Shown here piece after piece: positions 45,391 through 55,300 of a stretch of DNA of 64,000 nucleotides; the first letter of the stretch is position 1, and every line of letters starts with the position of its first letter. Origin of the DNA: Rhodococcus sp. B7740 (lineage in GTDB: Bacteria > Actinomycetota > Actinomycetes > Mycobacteriales > Mycobacteriaceae). The stretch is taken from positions 2,666,001 through 2,730,000 of the forward strand of contig NZ_CP010797.1 in assembly GCF_000954115.1 (NCBI RefSeq), read 5' to 3'. The position numbers and the translations under genes are program-made. The notes beneath the pieces are model-generated. The model was not told the DNA's origin and did no database searches. It saw only the letters and a list, made by a program, of their open reading frames with translations.

Positions 45391-46025
45391 TCGGCACCGT
45401 TCTCGCTGTCTGCGTCGTGCACGCCGATGTTCCGTTCGGACGCCGCGCGGTGGTCGACAGTGGCATCGACAAACGGCCCGTCGACGGGCCGGTGGACGTC
45501 CACGAGCTCGGCATCGGCGGTGATCACTGCCGCGACACGAAGTTCCACGGCGGACTCGATCAGGCCGTCTATGCCTACGACGAGGACGAGGCGAGGTACT
45601 GGGCCGATCGGCTGGGCACGCCCGTTCCTCCCGGACGTTTCGGTGAGAACCTGCGGACCACCGGTGTCCCGGTGACCGATGCGGTGATCGGCTCGCGGTG
45701 GCGAGTGGGCAGTGTGGAGTTGGAGGTGACGATCGCCCGCAAGCCCTGCGGAACGTTCGCACGGTGGATGGGCGAGCCCGGTTGGATCCGTCGCTTCACC
45801 GCGCGCGGTGATGTGGGTGCGTATCTCCGAGTGCTCGAACCCGGAGTCTTCGGCGGCGGTGACGCCGTGAGCGTGACGTCGGTCCCCGAGCACGGGGTGA
45901 CGGTGCGGATGCTGTTCGAGGGGAGGGATCACGCAGCGATGCAGACTCTGCTGGACGCGCCGGGATTGGCACCGAAGGTGTACCGCGACGCCGCTGCAGC
46001 GCTCGAATCGTTGCGGAGACCATGA
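45387..46025 (+). CDS. MOSC-domain protein (YiiM-like)
   Basis: A 212-residue protein from GTG 45387. The MOSC (molybdenum cofactor sulfurase C-terminal) domain covers most of it: GIDKRPVDGPVDVHELGIGGD, FHGGLDQAVYAYDEDEARYW, PGRFGENLRTTG and the conserved Cys in ARKPCGTFARWMG. YiiM-type proteins reduce N-hydroxylated compounds using Moco or act as sulfur carriers. It is translationally coupled to ygfZ. Confidence 0.9.
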   Translation: MIGTVLAVCVVHADVPFGRRAVVDSGIDKRPVDGPVDVHELGIGGDHCRDTKFHGGLDQAVYAYDEDEARYWADRLGTPVPPGRFGENLRTTGVPVTDAVIGSRWRVGSVELEVTIARKPCGTFARWMGEPGWIRRFTARGDVGAYLRVLEPGVFGGGDAVSVTSVPEHGVTVRMLFEGRDHAAMQTLLDAPGLAPKVYRDAAAALESLRRP

Positions 46026-46273
46026 CGCGCAGCACTACCGATTTCGTGTCGCAGAACGAAGATAGTTTGCCTCTGCACGGATATGCGCAGGTACAGGCGG
46101 CATCGACCCCCGGCCCGGGCGTGTCGCATCACCATGCGCGCCCCCAACACGTGGTGCCGTATGCGCATCGCAGCGATTCGCGCGCTAGAGTGTGTGCCAG
46201 GAAGAAATACCAACTCTAACGGGGCCGCCAAATTTCCCCAGGCCGCCCCGCAAGTCCGCGAGGGGGCACCGCC

Positions 46274-46468
46274 ATGGGCCGAGGCAGGGCTAAGGCAAAG
46301 CAGACAAAGGTCGCTCGTGAGCTCAAGTACAGCTCGCCGACAACGGACTTGGAGAGTCTGCAAAGAGAGCTCTCCGGTGGTTCGTCCAACTCCCATCGTG
46401 GCATCCACTCTGACTCGGATGTGCATTCCCGAGTCGAGGAAGACGAGTACGAGGACTGGCGACGCTAG
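46274..46468 (+). CDS. DUF3073 small conserved protein
   Basis: A 64-residue protein starting MGRGRAKAKQTKVARELKYSS, which is the near-invariant DUF3073 N-terminus of actinobacteria; the C-terminus is acidic (EEDEYEDW). It is basic then acidic and probably nucleic-acid or ribosome related, but unproven. Rv0810c counterpart. The 248-bp region before it holds TAGAGT (46186-46191), a plausible -10, and a G/C-rich 5' leader of about 75 nt; no other gene is seen there. A strong terminator follows. Confidence 0.93.
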   Translation: MGRGRAKAKQTKVARELKYSSPTTDLESLQRELSGGSSNSHRGIHSDSDVHSRVEEDEYEDWRR

Positions 46469-46488
46469 TACTGTGCACGACAACGACT

Positions 46489-46519
46489 GAGGGGGAGCCG
46501 CGCAGCGGCTCCCCCTCAC
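46489..46519 (+). terminator. Terminator after the DUF3073 gene
   Basis: TGAGGGGGAGCCGC and its exact complement with a 3-nt loop, 20 nt after the stop. It also faces the end of purM on the other strand. Confidence 0.85.
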
Positions 46520-46559
46520 TTGTTCGCCCGATGTTCGGACGATCAGAACCTTGCCGCGG

Positions 46560-47660
46560 TCAGAACCGCGGATGGTTACCGAGCAGCAACGCACGCTCGT
46601 CGGCGACGTCCTTACCGGTCGCCTTCTTCACCGTGCCGAGAGTCCAGCAGTCGATGTGGCGTGCGGTCAGCACTGCAAGTGCTCGGTCGACGTCCTCGGG
46701 TGCCACGATGGCGACCATGCCGACACCCATGTTGAACGTCTGCTCCATCTCGGCCCGCTCGACGCGTCCGCGCTGAGCGATCAGCGAGAAGATCGGAGCC
46801 GGGCTCCAGGTGGTGCGGTCGAGTTCGGCGACCAGACCCTCGGGCATGACCCGCGAGAGGTTGTTCGCCAGTCCGCCGCCGGTCACGTGGCAGAACGTGC
46901 GGACGTCGGTCTCGGCTGCGAGCGCGAGGCAGTCCTTGGCGTAGATCTTGGTGGGTTCGAGCAGTTCTTCACCGAGCGTGCGGCCGAATTCCTCGACGTG
47001 TCCGCCGAGATCCATGTGGTTGATCTCGAGTAGCACCTTGCGGGCGAGGGAGTAGCCGTTGGAGTGCAGACCCGACGATCCCATGCCGATGACGACGTCA
47101 CCGGGACGCACCCGCTCGGGTCCGAGGATCGAATCCGCCTCGACGACGCCGATGCCGGTGGCCGAGAGGTCGTAATCGCCGTCGGCCATCAGTCCCGGGT
47201 GCTCGGCCGTCTCGCCGCCGAGCAGAGCGCAGCCGGCGATGATGCAGCCTTCTGCTATGCCCTTGACCAGCTCGGCGACCTGCTCGGGAACGACGCGGCC
47301 CACGGCGATGTAGTCCTGCAGGAACAACGGCTCGGCACCACAGACGACGAGATCGTCCACGACCATGGCCACGAGGTCGAGGCCGAGGGTGTCGTGCTTC
47401 CCGAGGGCCTGCGCGACGGCGACCTTGGTGCCGACGCCGTCGGTCGAGGCCGCCAGGACCGGCTCGCGGTAGTCGCCCTTGAGTGCGAAGAGACCGGCGA
47501 AACCGCCGAGACCGCCCATCACCTCGGGCCTACTGGCCTTCTTGGCGAGCGGCGCGAACAGCTGCACTGCTCGGTCTCCTGCGGCGATGTCGACCCCGGC
47601 CGCCGCGTAGGAGGCACCGCCCGAGTGAGTTGCGCTCGTGGGTTGGGATTCCTCGGTCAT
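46560..47660 (-). CDS. purM: Phosphoribosylformylglycinamidine cyclo-ligase (AIR synthetase)
   Basis: A 366-residue purine-pathway enzyme (FGAM to AIR, ATP-dependent). Motifs: SYAAAGVDIAAGD at the N-terminus, the ATP/FGAM-binding STDGVGTKVAVA, VDDLVVCGAEPLFLQDYIA and LGGETAEHPG, GMGSSGLHSNGYSLARKVL and HVTGGGLANNL. RBS GGAG precedes ATG 47660. It lies upstream of DUF3073 (convergent) and downstream, on the same strand, of the Dpp operon, whose stop is 86 bp away. Confidence 0.96.
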   Translation of the reverse strand: MTEESQPTSATHSGGASYAAAGVDIAAGDRAVQLFAPLAKKASRPEVMGGLGGFAGLFALKGDYREPVLAASTDGVGTKVAVAQALGKHDTLGLDLVAMVVDDLVVCGAEPLFLQDYIAVGRVVPEQVAELVKGIAEGCIIAGCALLGGETAEHPGLMADGDYDLSATGIGVVEADSILGPERVRPGDVVIGMGSSGLHSNGYSLARKVLLEINHMDLGGHVEEFGRTLGEELLEPTKIYAKDCLALAAETDVRTFCHVTGGGLANNLSRVMPEGLVAELDRTTWSPAPIFSLIAQRGRVERAEMEQTFNMGVGMVAIVAPEDVDRALAVLTARHIDCWTLGTVKKATGKDVADERALLLGNHPRF

Positions 47661-47746
47661 TCGGCTCCAGCCTGTGTACTAGTTCATGTCAGCGCCCGGT
47701 GCGGCGCGGCCCCAACGGTACCGGAGTGCCCGGTCAGGAGAAGAAC

Positions 47747-49384
47747 TCACGTGTGCAGGCGCTTGCCGGGAATCGCAGCCAACAGCTTCTTCGTGTAGTC
47801 CGCCTCCGGGGATCGCAGAATCTTCCACGGTGTTCCCTCTTCGACGATTCCCCCGTTGCGCAGCACCACCACCCGATGCGCGACGCGGTCCACCACGGCG
47901 AGATCGTGGCTGATGAACAGGCACGCGAAACCGAATTCCTGCTGTAGCGCCTCGAACAGGTCCAGCACCGCTGCCTGCACCGAGACGTCGAGGGCACTGG
48001 TCGGCTCGTCCGCCACCACCAGATCCGGACCGAGCACCAGTGCCCGCGCCAGGCTGACGCGTTGCCGCTGCCCACCGGAGAGCTCGTGTGGGTAGCGCTT
48101 GTCGGTGCCCGACGGCAGTTGTACGGCGTCGAGCAGTTCGGTGGTCCTCGCGGCGATCGCATCCGTGGAGCCGTACTTGTGCACGATCATCGGCTCGGCG
48201 ATGCATTGCCCGACGGTCAGTCGCGGATTCAGTGACGCCGACGGGTCCTGGAAGACGAAGCCGAATCGCTTGCGCAGCGGCTTGAGCTTGCGTTCGCTCA
48301 CGCCTGCGATGTTCTGTCCCATCACCGTCACGCTGCCACTCGTCGGCTTCTGCAGTGCTGCAACACATCTGCCGATCGTGGACTTGCCCGAGCCGGATTC
48401 TCCCACCAGTCCGAGGGTTTCGCCGCGGTGGATGGTCAGCGAGACGTCGTCGACGGCCCTGAACGCAGGTGAGCCGACGCCGCCGGAGAACTGCACCACC
48501 AGACGCGAGACGTCGAGTACCGGTTCACCCGAGGTGTCGACCGTCTTGTCGGACTCCACCGCGGCCAGTGTGGGCACCGCGGCCAGCAGCTTCTTGGTGT
48601 AGTCGTCCGCGGGTGCGTCGAAGAGCTGCGCCACCGGGGCTTCCTCTACGACGCGACCGTTCTGCATGACGACGACGCGGTCCGCCAGATCCGAGACGAC
48701 GCCCATGCTGTGGGTGATCAGCACGATCGCGCAGCCGAGCCGGTCCTTGAGATCGCGGAGCAACTCCAGGATCTCGGCCTGCACCGTGACGTCGAGGGCG
48801 GTGGTCGGCTCGTCGGCGATGATTACCTTCGCCTCGCACGAGATGGCGATCGCAATCATGACGCGTTGCTTCTGCCCGCCCGAGAGCTCGTGCGGGTAGT
48901 ACGAGAACCGCTGCTCGGGACTGGGCAGACCCACCATCGACAGCAGTTCGACGGCTCGCGTCTTGGCGTCCTTGGCCGACATCCGCTTACCGTCCGCGTC
49001 TGTGTGCGCACGCAGCGCCTCGACGATCTGATATCCGATGGTGAACAGCGGATCGAGGGCGCTACCCGGTTCCTGGAACACCATCGAAATCTTGTTGCCG
49101 CGCAACTGCGCCCACGCCTTGTTGCTCAGCGTCGTCACGTCCTGGCCACCGAGAACCACGTGTCCCTCGACGCGTGCGGTGTCGGGTAGCAGTCCGATGG
49201 CGGACCGGACGCTGACGGATTTGCCCGATCCGGACTCACCCACCACAGCCAGGACCTCGCCGGGATACACCTCGAACGAGACCTCGGTGACGGCGTCGAC
49301 TTCGCCGGCATCGGTGGCGAACGTGACGGACAGCGACTTCACCGACAGTGCGGACTCGCGTGGAGTCACAACGCTCGATGTCAT
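47747..49384 (-). CDS. Dipeptide/oligopeptide ABC transporter, fused double ATP-binding subunit (DppD-DppF-like)
   Basis: A 545-residue protein with two complete ATPase domains. Domain 1 has Walker [10 protein letters not shown], signature LSGGQKQRV and Walker [13 protein letters not shown]; domain 2 has [18 protein letters not shown] and [12 protein letters not shown]. Each ends with a DYTKKLL oligopeptide-family tail. Most bacteria encode these as separate DppD and DppF subunits; fusion is common in actinobacteria. It starts at ATG 49384, overlapping the permease stop by four bases. Confidence 0.95.
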   Translation of the reverse strand: MTSSVVTPRESALSVKSLSVTFATDAGEVDAVTEVSFEVYPGEVLAVVGESGSGKSVSVRSAIGLLPDTARVEGHVVLGGQDVTTLSNKAWAQLRGNKISMVFQEPGSALDPLFTIGYQIVEALRAHTDADGKRMSAKDAKTRAVELLSMVGLPSPEQRFSYYPHELSGGQKQRVMIAIAISCEAKVIIADEPTTALDVTVQAEILELLRDLKDRLGCAIVLITHSMGVVSDLADRVVVMQNGRVVEEAPVAQLFDAPADDYTKKLLAAVPTLAAVESDKTVDTSGEPVLDVSRLVVQFSGGVGSPAFRAVDDVSLTIHRGETLGLVGESGSGKSTIGRCVAALQKPTSGSVTVMGQNIAGVSERKLKPLRKRFGFVFQDPSASLNPRLTVGQCIAEPMIVHKYGSTDAIAARTTELLDAVQLPSGTDKRYPHELSGGQRQRVSLARALVLGPDLVVADEPTSALDVSVQAAVLDLFEALQQEFGFACLFISHDLAVVDRVAHRVVVLRNGGIVEEGTPWKILRSPEADYTKKLLAAIPGKRLHT

Positions 49385-50349
49385 ACCTTCACCGCCTTCT
49401 TGAACTTCTTGCGGGTGCGCAGCAGCGGATTGAGTGTCTCGCTTGCGCTTTCGCCCACCATGGTCAGGCCGAGCACCACGAGCACGATGCCCAGGCCGGG
49501 GAACACCGACGTCCACCAGATGCCGTTGGAGATGTCCGGCAGCGCCTTGTTGATGTCGTAGCCCCACTCCGAGGCGGAGGTGGGTTCGATACCGAAGCCG
49601 AGGAATCCGAGCCCGGCGAGGGTCAGGATGGCCTCGGCACCGTTGAGGGTGATGATGACCGGCAGTGTCTGCACCACGTTGGCGAGGATGTGCCGGAACA
49701 GGATTCGTGGAGTACCGGCCCCGGTGACCCGGGCGGCGTCCACGTACGGTTCGGTCTTGACCGCCACCGTGGCGTTGCGTACCACGCGGAAGTACTGCGG
49801 CACGAAGATCGCCGTGATGGCGATCGCCGCGGACGCGATACCGCCGAAACTGGACGACTGTCCGCCTGCGACGACGATCGAGATGACCACCGCGAGGAGC
49901 AGCGACGGAAAGGCGTACATCGCGTCCATGAACAGTACGAGGACGCGATCGAACCAACGGCCGATGTAGCCCGAGGCCAGGCCGAGCGGAACACCGATGA
50001 TCAGCGAGAGCACCAACGACGATGCGATCACCATCAATGCTGTTCTCGCACCGTAGATCACGCGGGAGAACACGTCCTCGCCGCGGACCGACGTGCCGAA
50101 CCAATGCTGCGCGGACGGAGCCGCCTGGCGGGCGAAATCCTGCCCGGCGTCGCTGGTCTGCGAGAACCCGTACGGCGCGAGGAGCGGAGCGAACACTGCG
50201 GCGACAACGAACCCGACCATCAGGGCCAACCCGACGATCAGGGTGACGCGTTGCAGCCCCGACGTGGACTTGACGAACGCGACGCCCGGAAATCCTCGGC
50301 GGTGCGGACGGGTGGGAGGGACGTCGGACAGCACGACTTCGGTGCTCAT
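49381..50349 (-). CDS. Dipeptide/oligopeptide ABC permease (DppC-like)
   Basis: A 322-residue permease. The DppC-type N-terminal helix and periplasmic loop (HWFGTSVRGEDVFSRVIYGAR) are followed by the EAA motif ARVTGAGTPRILFRHILANV. It has about six helices. Start at ATG 50349, which overlaps the dppB-like stop. Forms the channel with the next permease. Confidence 0.94.
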   Translation of the reverse strand: MSTEVVLSDVPPTRPHRRGFPGVAFVKSTSGLQRVTLIVGLALMVGFVVAAVFAPLLAPYGFSQTSDAGQDFARQAAPSAQHWFGTSVRGEDVFSRVIYGARTALMVIASSLVLSLIIGVPLGLASGYIGRWFDRVLVLFMDAMYAFPSLLLAVVISIVVAGGQSSSFGGIASAAIAITAIFVPQYFRVVRNATVAVKTEPYVDAARVTGAGTPRILFRHILANVVQTLPVIITLNGAEAILTLAGLGFLGFGIEPTSASEWGYDINKALPDISNGIWWTSVFPGLGIVLVVLGLTMVGESASETLNPLLRTRKKFKKAVKV

Positions 50350-51437
50350 CAGAACCTCACTCTCGGGTCGATGAGTGCGACGATCGCGTCGGTGACGAAG
50401 CTGACGACGGCGACCACCACGGCCAGGAACGTCACGATGCCCTGCACCGCAACGAAATCGCGGGCCTGCAGGTACCGGGCGAGTTCGTAGCCCAGGCCCT
50501 GCCACTCGAAGGTCGTCTCGGTCAGCACCGCCCCGCCGAGCAGTACGGCGATCTGCAGGCCGATGACGGTGACGATGGGAATCATGGCGTTGCGGAACGC
50601 ATGCCGTCGCGTCACCGTGCCCTCGCTCAATCCGCGAGCGCGCGCGGCGTCGACGAAGGGTGCCTGCAGGGTCTGGATCAGATTGACGCGCACCAGCCTC
50701 AGGAACACTCCGGCCGTCAGCAGACCCAGAGCGAGTGCGGGAAGTACCGCATGCTCGAGCACGTCCACGGTGTAGCTCGTCTCTCCGTAGAGAAACGAAT
50801 CGACGATGAGGATGTTGGTCTTGGGCGAGACGTTCTGCAGTGCCAGTTCCACGTTCGTGCTGGCTCGTCCTGCCACCGGCAGCCAGCCGAGCTTGACCGC
50901 GAACAGCAGTTTGAGCAGCATGCCGACGAAGAACACCGGTGCCGCATACGCCAGGATCGCGAAGATCCGCAGCGAGGCGTCACCGAATCGGTCCCGATGG
51001 GTGGCGGCGAAGAAGCCGAGCGGGATGCCGACCGCGAAGGCGACCAGCAGTGCCCAGAACGCCAATTCCAGTGTCGCAGCACCGTTGACGAGCAGAACGT
51101 CACTGATCGCGCGATTGTCGGTCGCTGAGCGGCCGAAATCGCCGCGCAGCAATCCGGTCAGGTACTCCCAGTACTGCGTCAGGATCGGCCGGTCGTAGCC
51201 GGCTTCGGCCTTGCGCTGGGCGATCTGTTCGGCGGGAAGGCGGCCGCCGAGGGCGGCGGTGATCGGATCACCGATCACACGCATGAGAAAGAAGACGACG
51301 GTGACGAGAATCCAGGCAGTCGGAATGATCAGCAGAAATCTGACCCCGAGATAGCGGGCGAGCGCGCCGTACCGTGACGGCGCGCTCGCCTGCTGCGCTT
51401 GCTTCTCCCCTACCGGCGCGTCCGCGGTAGTGGGCAC
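50349..51437 (-). CDS. Dipeptide/oligopeptide ABC permease (DppB-like)
   Basis: A 362-residue permease starting at GTG 51437. After a 25-residue soluble N-terminus come YLGVRFLLIIPTAWILVTVVFFLMRVIGDP (outlined), typical of DppB, and the EAA motif ARARGLSEGTVTRRHAFRNAMIP. It begins three nt after the binding-protein stop. Confidence 0.94.
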   Translation of the reverse strand: MPTTADAPVGEKQAQQASAPSRYGALARYLGVRFLLIIPTAWILVTVVFFLMRVIGDPITAALGGRLPAEQIAQRKAEAGYDRPILTQYWEYLTGLLRGDFGRSATDNRAISDVLLVNGAATLELAFWALLVAFAVGIPLGFFAATHRDRFGDASLRIFAILAYAAPVFFVGMLLKLLFAVKLGWLPVAGRASTNVELALQNVSPKTNILIVDSFLYGETSYTVDVLEHAVLPALALGLLTAGVFLRLVRVNLIQTLQAPFVDAARARGLSEGTVTRRHAFRNAMIPIVTVIGLQIAVLLGGAVLTETTFEWQGLGYELARYLQARDFVAVQGIVTFLAVVVAVVSFVTDAIVALIDPRVRF

Positions 51438-51440
51438 CGG

Positions 51441-53108
51441 TCAGCTCTTGGCGAGAGTGACGAAACGGAACTTGAACGAGGCGTCGAGAGTCTCGTCCAC
51501 ACCGCTGATCTCGTCGGTGGCGACGGCGATCTGCTTGCCCTCCAACAACGGAAGCGTCGGCAGGTAGTTCGTCGCGAGCTCGGTCTGAATCTGACCGATG
51601 ATCTGCATCCGAGCGTCCTCGTCGGCGGTCGTGCGTTCGAGATCGAGCAGCGAGGTGATGGCCGGGCTCTCGAAGTGCGACTGCAGGAAGTTGTCCGGCG
51701 CGAAGAACGGCGTCAGGTAGTTGTCTGCATCGGGATAGTCCGGGAACCAGCCCAGCTGGTACACCGGGTAGGCGTCGGCGACGCGTTCCTTGGTGTAGGT
51801 GCTCCACTCGGTGGACTGCAGGTTCACGTTGAACAGGCCCGTCGCGTCGAGCTGGCTCTTGATCGCGGCGTATTCCTCGCTCGAGCTCGAACCGTAGTGA
51901 TCCGGGTTGTACTGCAGGTTGAGCTGAACGGGAGTGGCAATGCCTGCGGCGGAAAGGAATCCAGCCGCCTCGTCGCGGTTCGGCGTGGTGCCGTAGACAT
52001 CGCCGTAGGCGGTGTTCGCGCCGGCCAGTCCGGTGGGAACCACGGAGTACAGCGGGGTGTAGGTGCCCTTGTAGACGCCGTCGGACAGCGCCTGACGATC
52101 GACCGAGGACGCAATCGCCTTGCGCACGGCCAACTTCTGCTCCGGGGTGTCGCCGGGCATCGTGTTCATGTTGAACACCATGTAGCGCGATTCGCCGCCG
52201 GGTCCCTCGTGCACCGTCAGTCCGTCCACACTGCCGAGCGATTCGACGTCCGTCGGGGTCAGCGAGCGCCACGCGACATCGATGGCCTTGTTCTGCACGT
52301 CGAGCTTGAGGTTGTCGGAGCTGGTGTAGTACTTGACGTTGATCGACGACGTCTTCGGCGTTCCGAGAATGCCGTTGTAGTCACCGTTCGCGGCGAAGCT
52401 GACGAGGGAGTTCTTGGCGTAGCTCGAGATCGAGTACGGGCCCGCGAACGGAGTACCCGCCACGATGGCGTCGTCGTCGAGAATCGAATCGGCCGGGAAG
52501 ACGGTCTGATCGACGATCGGTCCTGCCGGGGTCGCCAGAATCTGCGGGAAGGTCTGGTCGTTCGCAGCCTTCAGGGTGAATTCGACGGTCTTCTCGTCGG
52601 GCGTGGCGATGCTGTCGAGATTGGTGAGCAACGACGCGGGGCCGTTGGGGTCGTTGATCGCGACGATCCGATCGAACGAGTACTTCACGCTCTCGCTCGT
52701 CAGCGGGTTGCCGTTGGCGAACTTCAGGTCGTCCTTCAACGTGCACGTGTAGACGGTCGGCTCGGTGAAGTCGCAGCTCTCGGCCGCGTCGGGCTCGAGT
52801 TCGGAGCTACCGGGCGCGAAGTTCATCAGGAACGGATACGTCTGGTTCATCACCATGAACGAACCGTTGTCGTACGAGCCGGCCGGGTCGAGCGATGTCA
52901 CCTGATCGGTGGTGCCGACCGTGATGGTCTCGCCGCCGCTGTCGCCGGATCCTCCGGCGTCGGTGCGTCCCGAGCCGCAGGCTGCGGCCGTCAGTGCGAG
53001 TACCGACAGTGCTGCCACTGCAGCGGTCTTCCTGCCGTGCTTGCGCACTGCAGTCTTCGATGCCGCGCTGTAGCGCTGCATGCGTCCGTCGTCGGGCGAC
53101 AGGGTCAT
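51441..53108 (-). CDS. Extracellular solute-binding lipoprotein of the Dpp/Opp family
   Basis: A 555-residue family 5 binding protein. The lipobox is LTAAACGS (residues about 40-47) after a long basic n-region; ATG 53108 has GAGG eight nt upstream, and an internal ATG at 53081 gives a shorter n-region. The fold motifs include TVGTTDQVTSLDPAGSYDNGS (outlined), YTCTLKDDLKFANGNPLT and ESVKYSFDRI. First gene of the Dpp operon. It binds peptides or other polar solutes; the ligand is not known. Confidence 0.93.
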   Translation of the reverse strand: MTLSPDDGRMQRYSAASKTAVRKHGRKTAAVAALSVLALTAAACGSGRTDAGGSGDSGGETITVGTTDQVTSLDPAGSYDNGSFMVMNQTYPFLMNFAPGSSELEPDAAESCDFTEPTVYTCTLKDDLKFANGNPLTSESVKYSFDRIVAINDPNGPASLLTNLDSIATPDEKTVEFTLKAANDQTFPQILATPAGPIVDQTVFPADSILDDDAIVAGTPFAGPYSISSYAKNSLVSFAANGDYNGILGTPKTSSINVKYYTSSDNLKLDVQNKAIDVAWRSLTPTDVESLGSVDGLTVHEGPGGESRYMVFNMNTMPGDTPEQKLAVRKAIASSVDRQALSDGVYKGTYTPLYSVVPTGLAGANTAYGDVYGTTPNRDEAAGFLSAAGIATPVQLNLQYNPDHYGSSSSEEYAAIKSQLDATGLFNVNLQSTEWSTYTKERVADAYPVYQLGWFPDYPDADNYLTPFFAPDNFLQSHFESPAITSLLDLERTTADEDARMQIIGQIQTELATNYLPTLPLLEGKQIAVATDEISGVDETLDASFKFRFVTLAKS

Positions 53109-53223
53109 CTGAATGCCTCTATCCAAATCGGTGTGTCCTATGTAACTCGGGACAGTACCGACGGACTGTTTCCAATATGTGGCATTGAGAAAACCCCGCT
53201 GTTCCCTTGCAGGAACGCCCAGC

Positions 53224-54792
53224 TCACGGACGACTAAGAGCGCTCACATTCGCGTCGTTGTCCACCGGCTGCCCGGCCGCCGAGGACAACAGACCTTCGA
53301 GTACGTGCTTGCCGAGCGCATTGTCCGCAGGCAGATCGATGGGGTACTTGCCCGTGAAACAAGCTGCGCACAAGCGTGATTCGGGCTGCTCCGACGCGGC
53401 GATCATGCCGTCGATGGAGATGTACCCCAGCGAGTCGGCACCGATGGCCTGGCGGACGCCTTCGAGGATCCCGTCCTCGGAGTCGACACCGTTGGCGATC
53501 AGCTCTGCGGGAGAAGCGAAGTCGATGCCGTAGAAGCAGGGCCAGCGCACCGGCGGCGACGCGATACGCACGTGAATCTCCAGCGCACCGGCCTCGCGCA
53601 GCATCCTGATCAGGGCTCGCTGGGTGTTGCCGCGAACGATCGAATCGTCCACCACCACCAGTCTTTTGCCCCGTATGACCTCTTTGAGAGGATTGAGCTT
53701 GAGTCGGATACCGAGCTGGCGGATGGTCTGCGACGGTTGAATGAACGTGCGGCCCACGTAGGCGTTCTTCATCAGGCCCTGGCCGTAGGGAATGCCGGAG
53801 CCCTGCGCGAAACCGACCGCAGCCGGAGTTCCGCTCTCGGGCACCGGAATCACCAGGTCGCCGTCGGCCGGATGCTCCTTGGCGAGGCGTCGTCCGATCT
53901 CGACACGCGTCGAGTGCACCGAACGGCCACCGATGACGCTGTCCGGCCGAGCGAGGTAGACGTACTCGAACACGCAGCCCTTGGGCTCGGGGGCCGCGAA
54001 TCGTGAGGACCGAACGCCGTCGGCATCGATAGCGAGGAGCTCACCGGGTTCGATGTCGCGGACGAACGCGGCACCGACGATGTCGAGTGCTGCCGTCTCG
54101 CTGGCCACCACCCAGCCGCGATCGAGGCGGCCGAGGCACAACGGACGGACGCCGTGCGGGTCGCGCGCGGCGTAGAGGGTGTGCTCGTCCATGAACGTCA
54201 GGCAGAAGGCACCCTGGAGCTGCGGCAGCAACTCCATCGCAGCCTGCTCGATGGTGCAGTCGGCGGCCTTGTGGGCCAGCAGCGCGGTCACCACGTCGGA
54301 ATCCGACGTGCCGTTGCCCTGCAGCCGGTCGCTGATCAGCCCTGCGTCGCGTGCCTTGGTGGCGAGCTCGGCGAAGTTCACCAGATTTCCGTTGTGGCCG
54401 AGCGCAATCCCGGTCCCGGCGGTGGTGGTGCGGAAGATCGGTTGCGCGTTCTCCCACGTGACCGATCCACTGGTGGAGTAGCGGCAGTGTCCGATGGCGA
54501 CGTGCCCGGGCATGGCACCGAGTGTCTGCTCGTCGAACACCTGGCTGACGAGCCCGAGATCCTTGAACACCAACACCTGGGAACCGTCGGAGACGGCGAT
54601 GCCGGCAGCTTCCTGACCACGGTGTTGCAGCGCATAGAGGCCGTAATACGAGAGCTTGGCCACATCCTCGCCCGGTGCCCACACTCCGAAGACTCCGCAC
54701 TCCTCGCGCGGCTCGTTCTCCGGTTCGTCGAGCGGTTTGCCTACCAGAAGATTCGGACTGTCGACCGACAAATCGGCGTTGGTCACGGGCAT
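53224..54792 (-). CDS. purF: Amidophosphoribosyltransferase (PurF)
   Basis: A 522-residue enzyme catalysing the first committed step of purine synthesis. After a propeptide of about 32 residues comes the Ntn-hydrolase nucleophile Cys in EECGVFGVW, then HRGQEAAGIAVSDG and the glutaminase core (IGHCRYSTSGS), and the PRPP-binding LVVVDDSIVRGNTQRAL. Processing of the propeptide exposes Cys, as in the B. subtilis-type enzyme, which also carries an Fe-S cluster. ATG 54792 follows GGGAG. It lies on the same strand after purL and its companions. Confidence 0.96.
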   Translation of the reverse strand: MPVTNADLSVDSPNLLVGKPLDEPENEPREECGVFGVWAPGEDVAKLSYYGLYALQHRGQEAAGIAVSDGSQVLVFKDLGLVSQVFDEQTLGAMPGHVAIGHCRYSTSGSVTWENAQPIFRTTTAGTGIALGHNGNLVNFAELATKARDAGLISDRLQGNGTSDSDVVTALLAHKAADCTIEQAAMELLPQLQGAFCLTFMDEHTLYAARDPHGVRPLCLGRLDRGWVVASETAALDIVGAAFVRDIEPGELLAIDADGVRSSRFAAPEPKGCVFEYVYLARPDSVIGGRSVHSTRVEIGRRLAKEHPADGDLVIPVPESGTPAAVGFAQGSGIPYGQGLMKNAYVGRTFIQPSQTIRQLGIRLKLNPLKEVIRGKRLVVVDDSIVRGNTQRALIRMLREAGALEIHVRIASPPVRWPCFYGIDFASPAELIANGVDSEDGILEGVRQAIGADSLGYISIDGMIAASEQPESRLCAACFTGKYPIDLPADNALGKHVLEGLLSSAAGQPVDNDANVSALSRP

Positions 54793-54913
54793 TGCTCCCT
54801 TGGGGGTACGGGGCGGGGGGCCATGCCCGAGTCTACGGGCACACGGCCCGAGTCAACGCATCGTGTGGACGGGAGATTCCCAGCAGGTGAACGCGTGTCC
54901 GAATTGGAGCCGA

Positions 54914-55300
54914 TCACCTGATGGACATCAGTGGCAGCCAGCGCCCCACCTCGGCCGCCCTACTGCCCGACGCATCGATCGAGCCGTCGGCGAGTGCGTC
55001 GGCGAAATTCCGGATTCCGGTCACCACCTGCAGCCACGTCAGCGCATCGGTCTCGACCACGTTCGGCGGAGTTCCGCGGGTGTGGCGCGGCCCCACGATG
55101 CATTGCACCGCGACGAACGGCGGCACCCGCACCTCAACCGAGGATCCCGGCGCGTTCTGCCCGAGAGTTCGGGCAGTGGTGCGTACCGCTGCGGCGATCT
55201 GCGCCCGCGCAGGCTTGTCCGCCTCGCCCTTGATCCAGTCCTCGACGGCCAGCACGGCGTCGCGTACCTCGGCGGGGCCGACTTCCTTGTGTGGTGGCAC
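54914..55300 (-). CDS. Sterol-carrier-like family protein (Rv0807-like)
   Basis: A 128-residue protein from GTG 55300, starting one base before the upstream stop ends (TAGTG overlap). It has an N-terminal helix (AEVRDAVLAVEDWIKGE) and the conserved segment VEVRVPPFVAVQCIVGPRHTRGTPPNVVETD followed by WLQVVTGIRNFADALADG, summarised here. This is the actinobacterial family found between purL and purF and annotated as sterol-carrier-like; the real function is unknown. Confidence 0.8.
   Translation of the reverse strand: MPPHKEVGPAEVRDAVLAVEDWIKGEADKPARAQIAAAVRTTARTLGQNAPGSSVEVRVPPFVAVQCIVGPRHTRGTPPNVVETDALTWLQVVTGIRNFADALADGSIDASGSRAAEVGRWLPLMSIR

Noticed and set aside
46022-46219. 65-codon ORF overlapping the MOSC stop (ATGA)
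   Set aside because: The overlap is suggestive, but composition (His/Ser/Arg/Pro-rich, no family, ends in the DUF3073 promoter region) does not support it.
47747-50104. 785-codon reading for the Dpp ATPase
   Set aside because: ATPase homology starts at ATG 49384; the upstream part is antisense/out-of-frame over the dppC-like permease.
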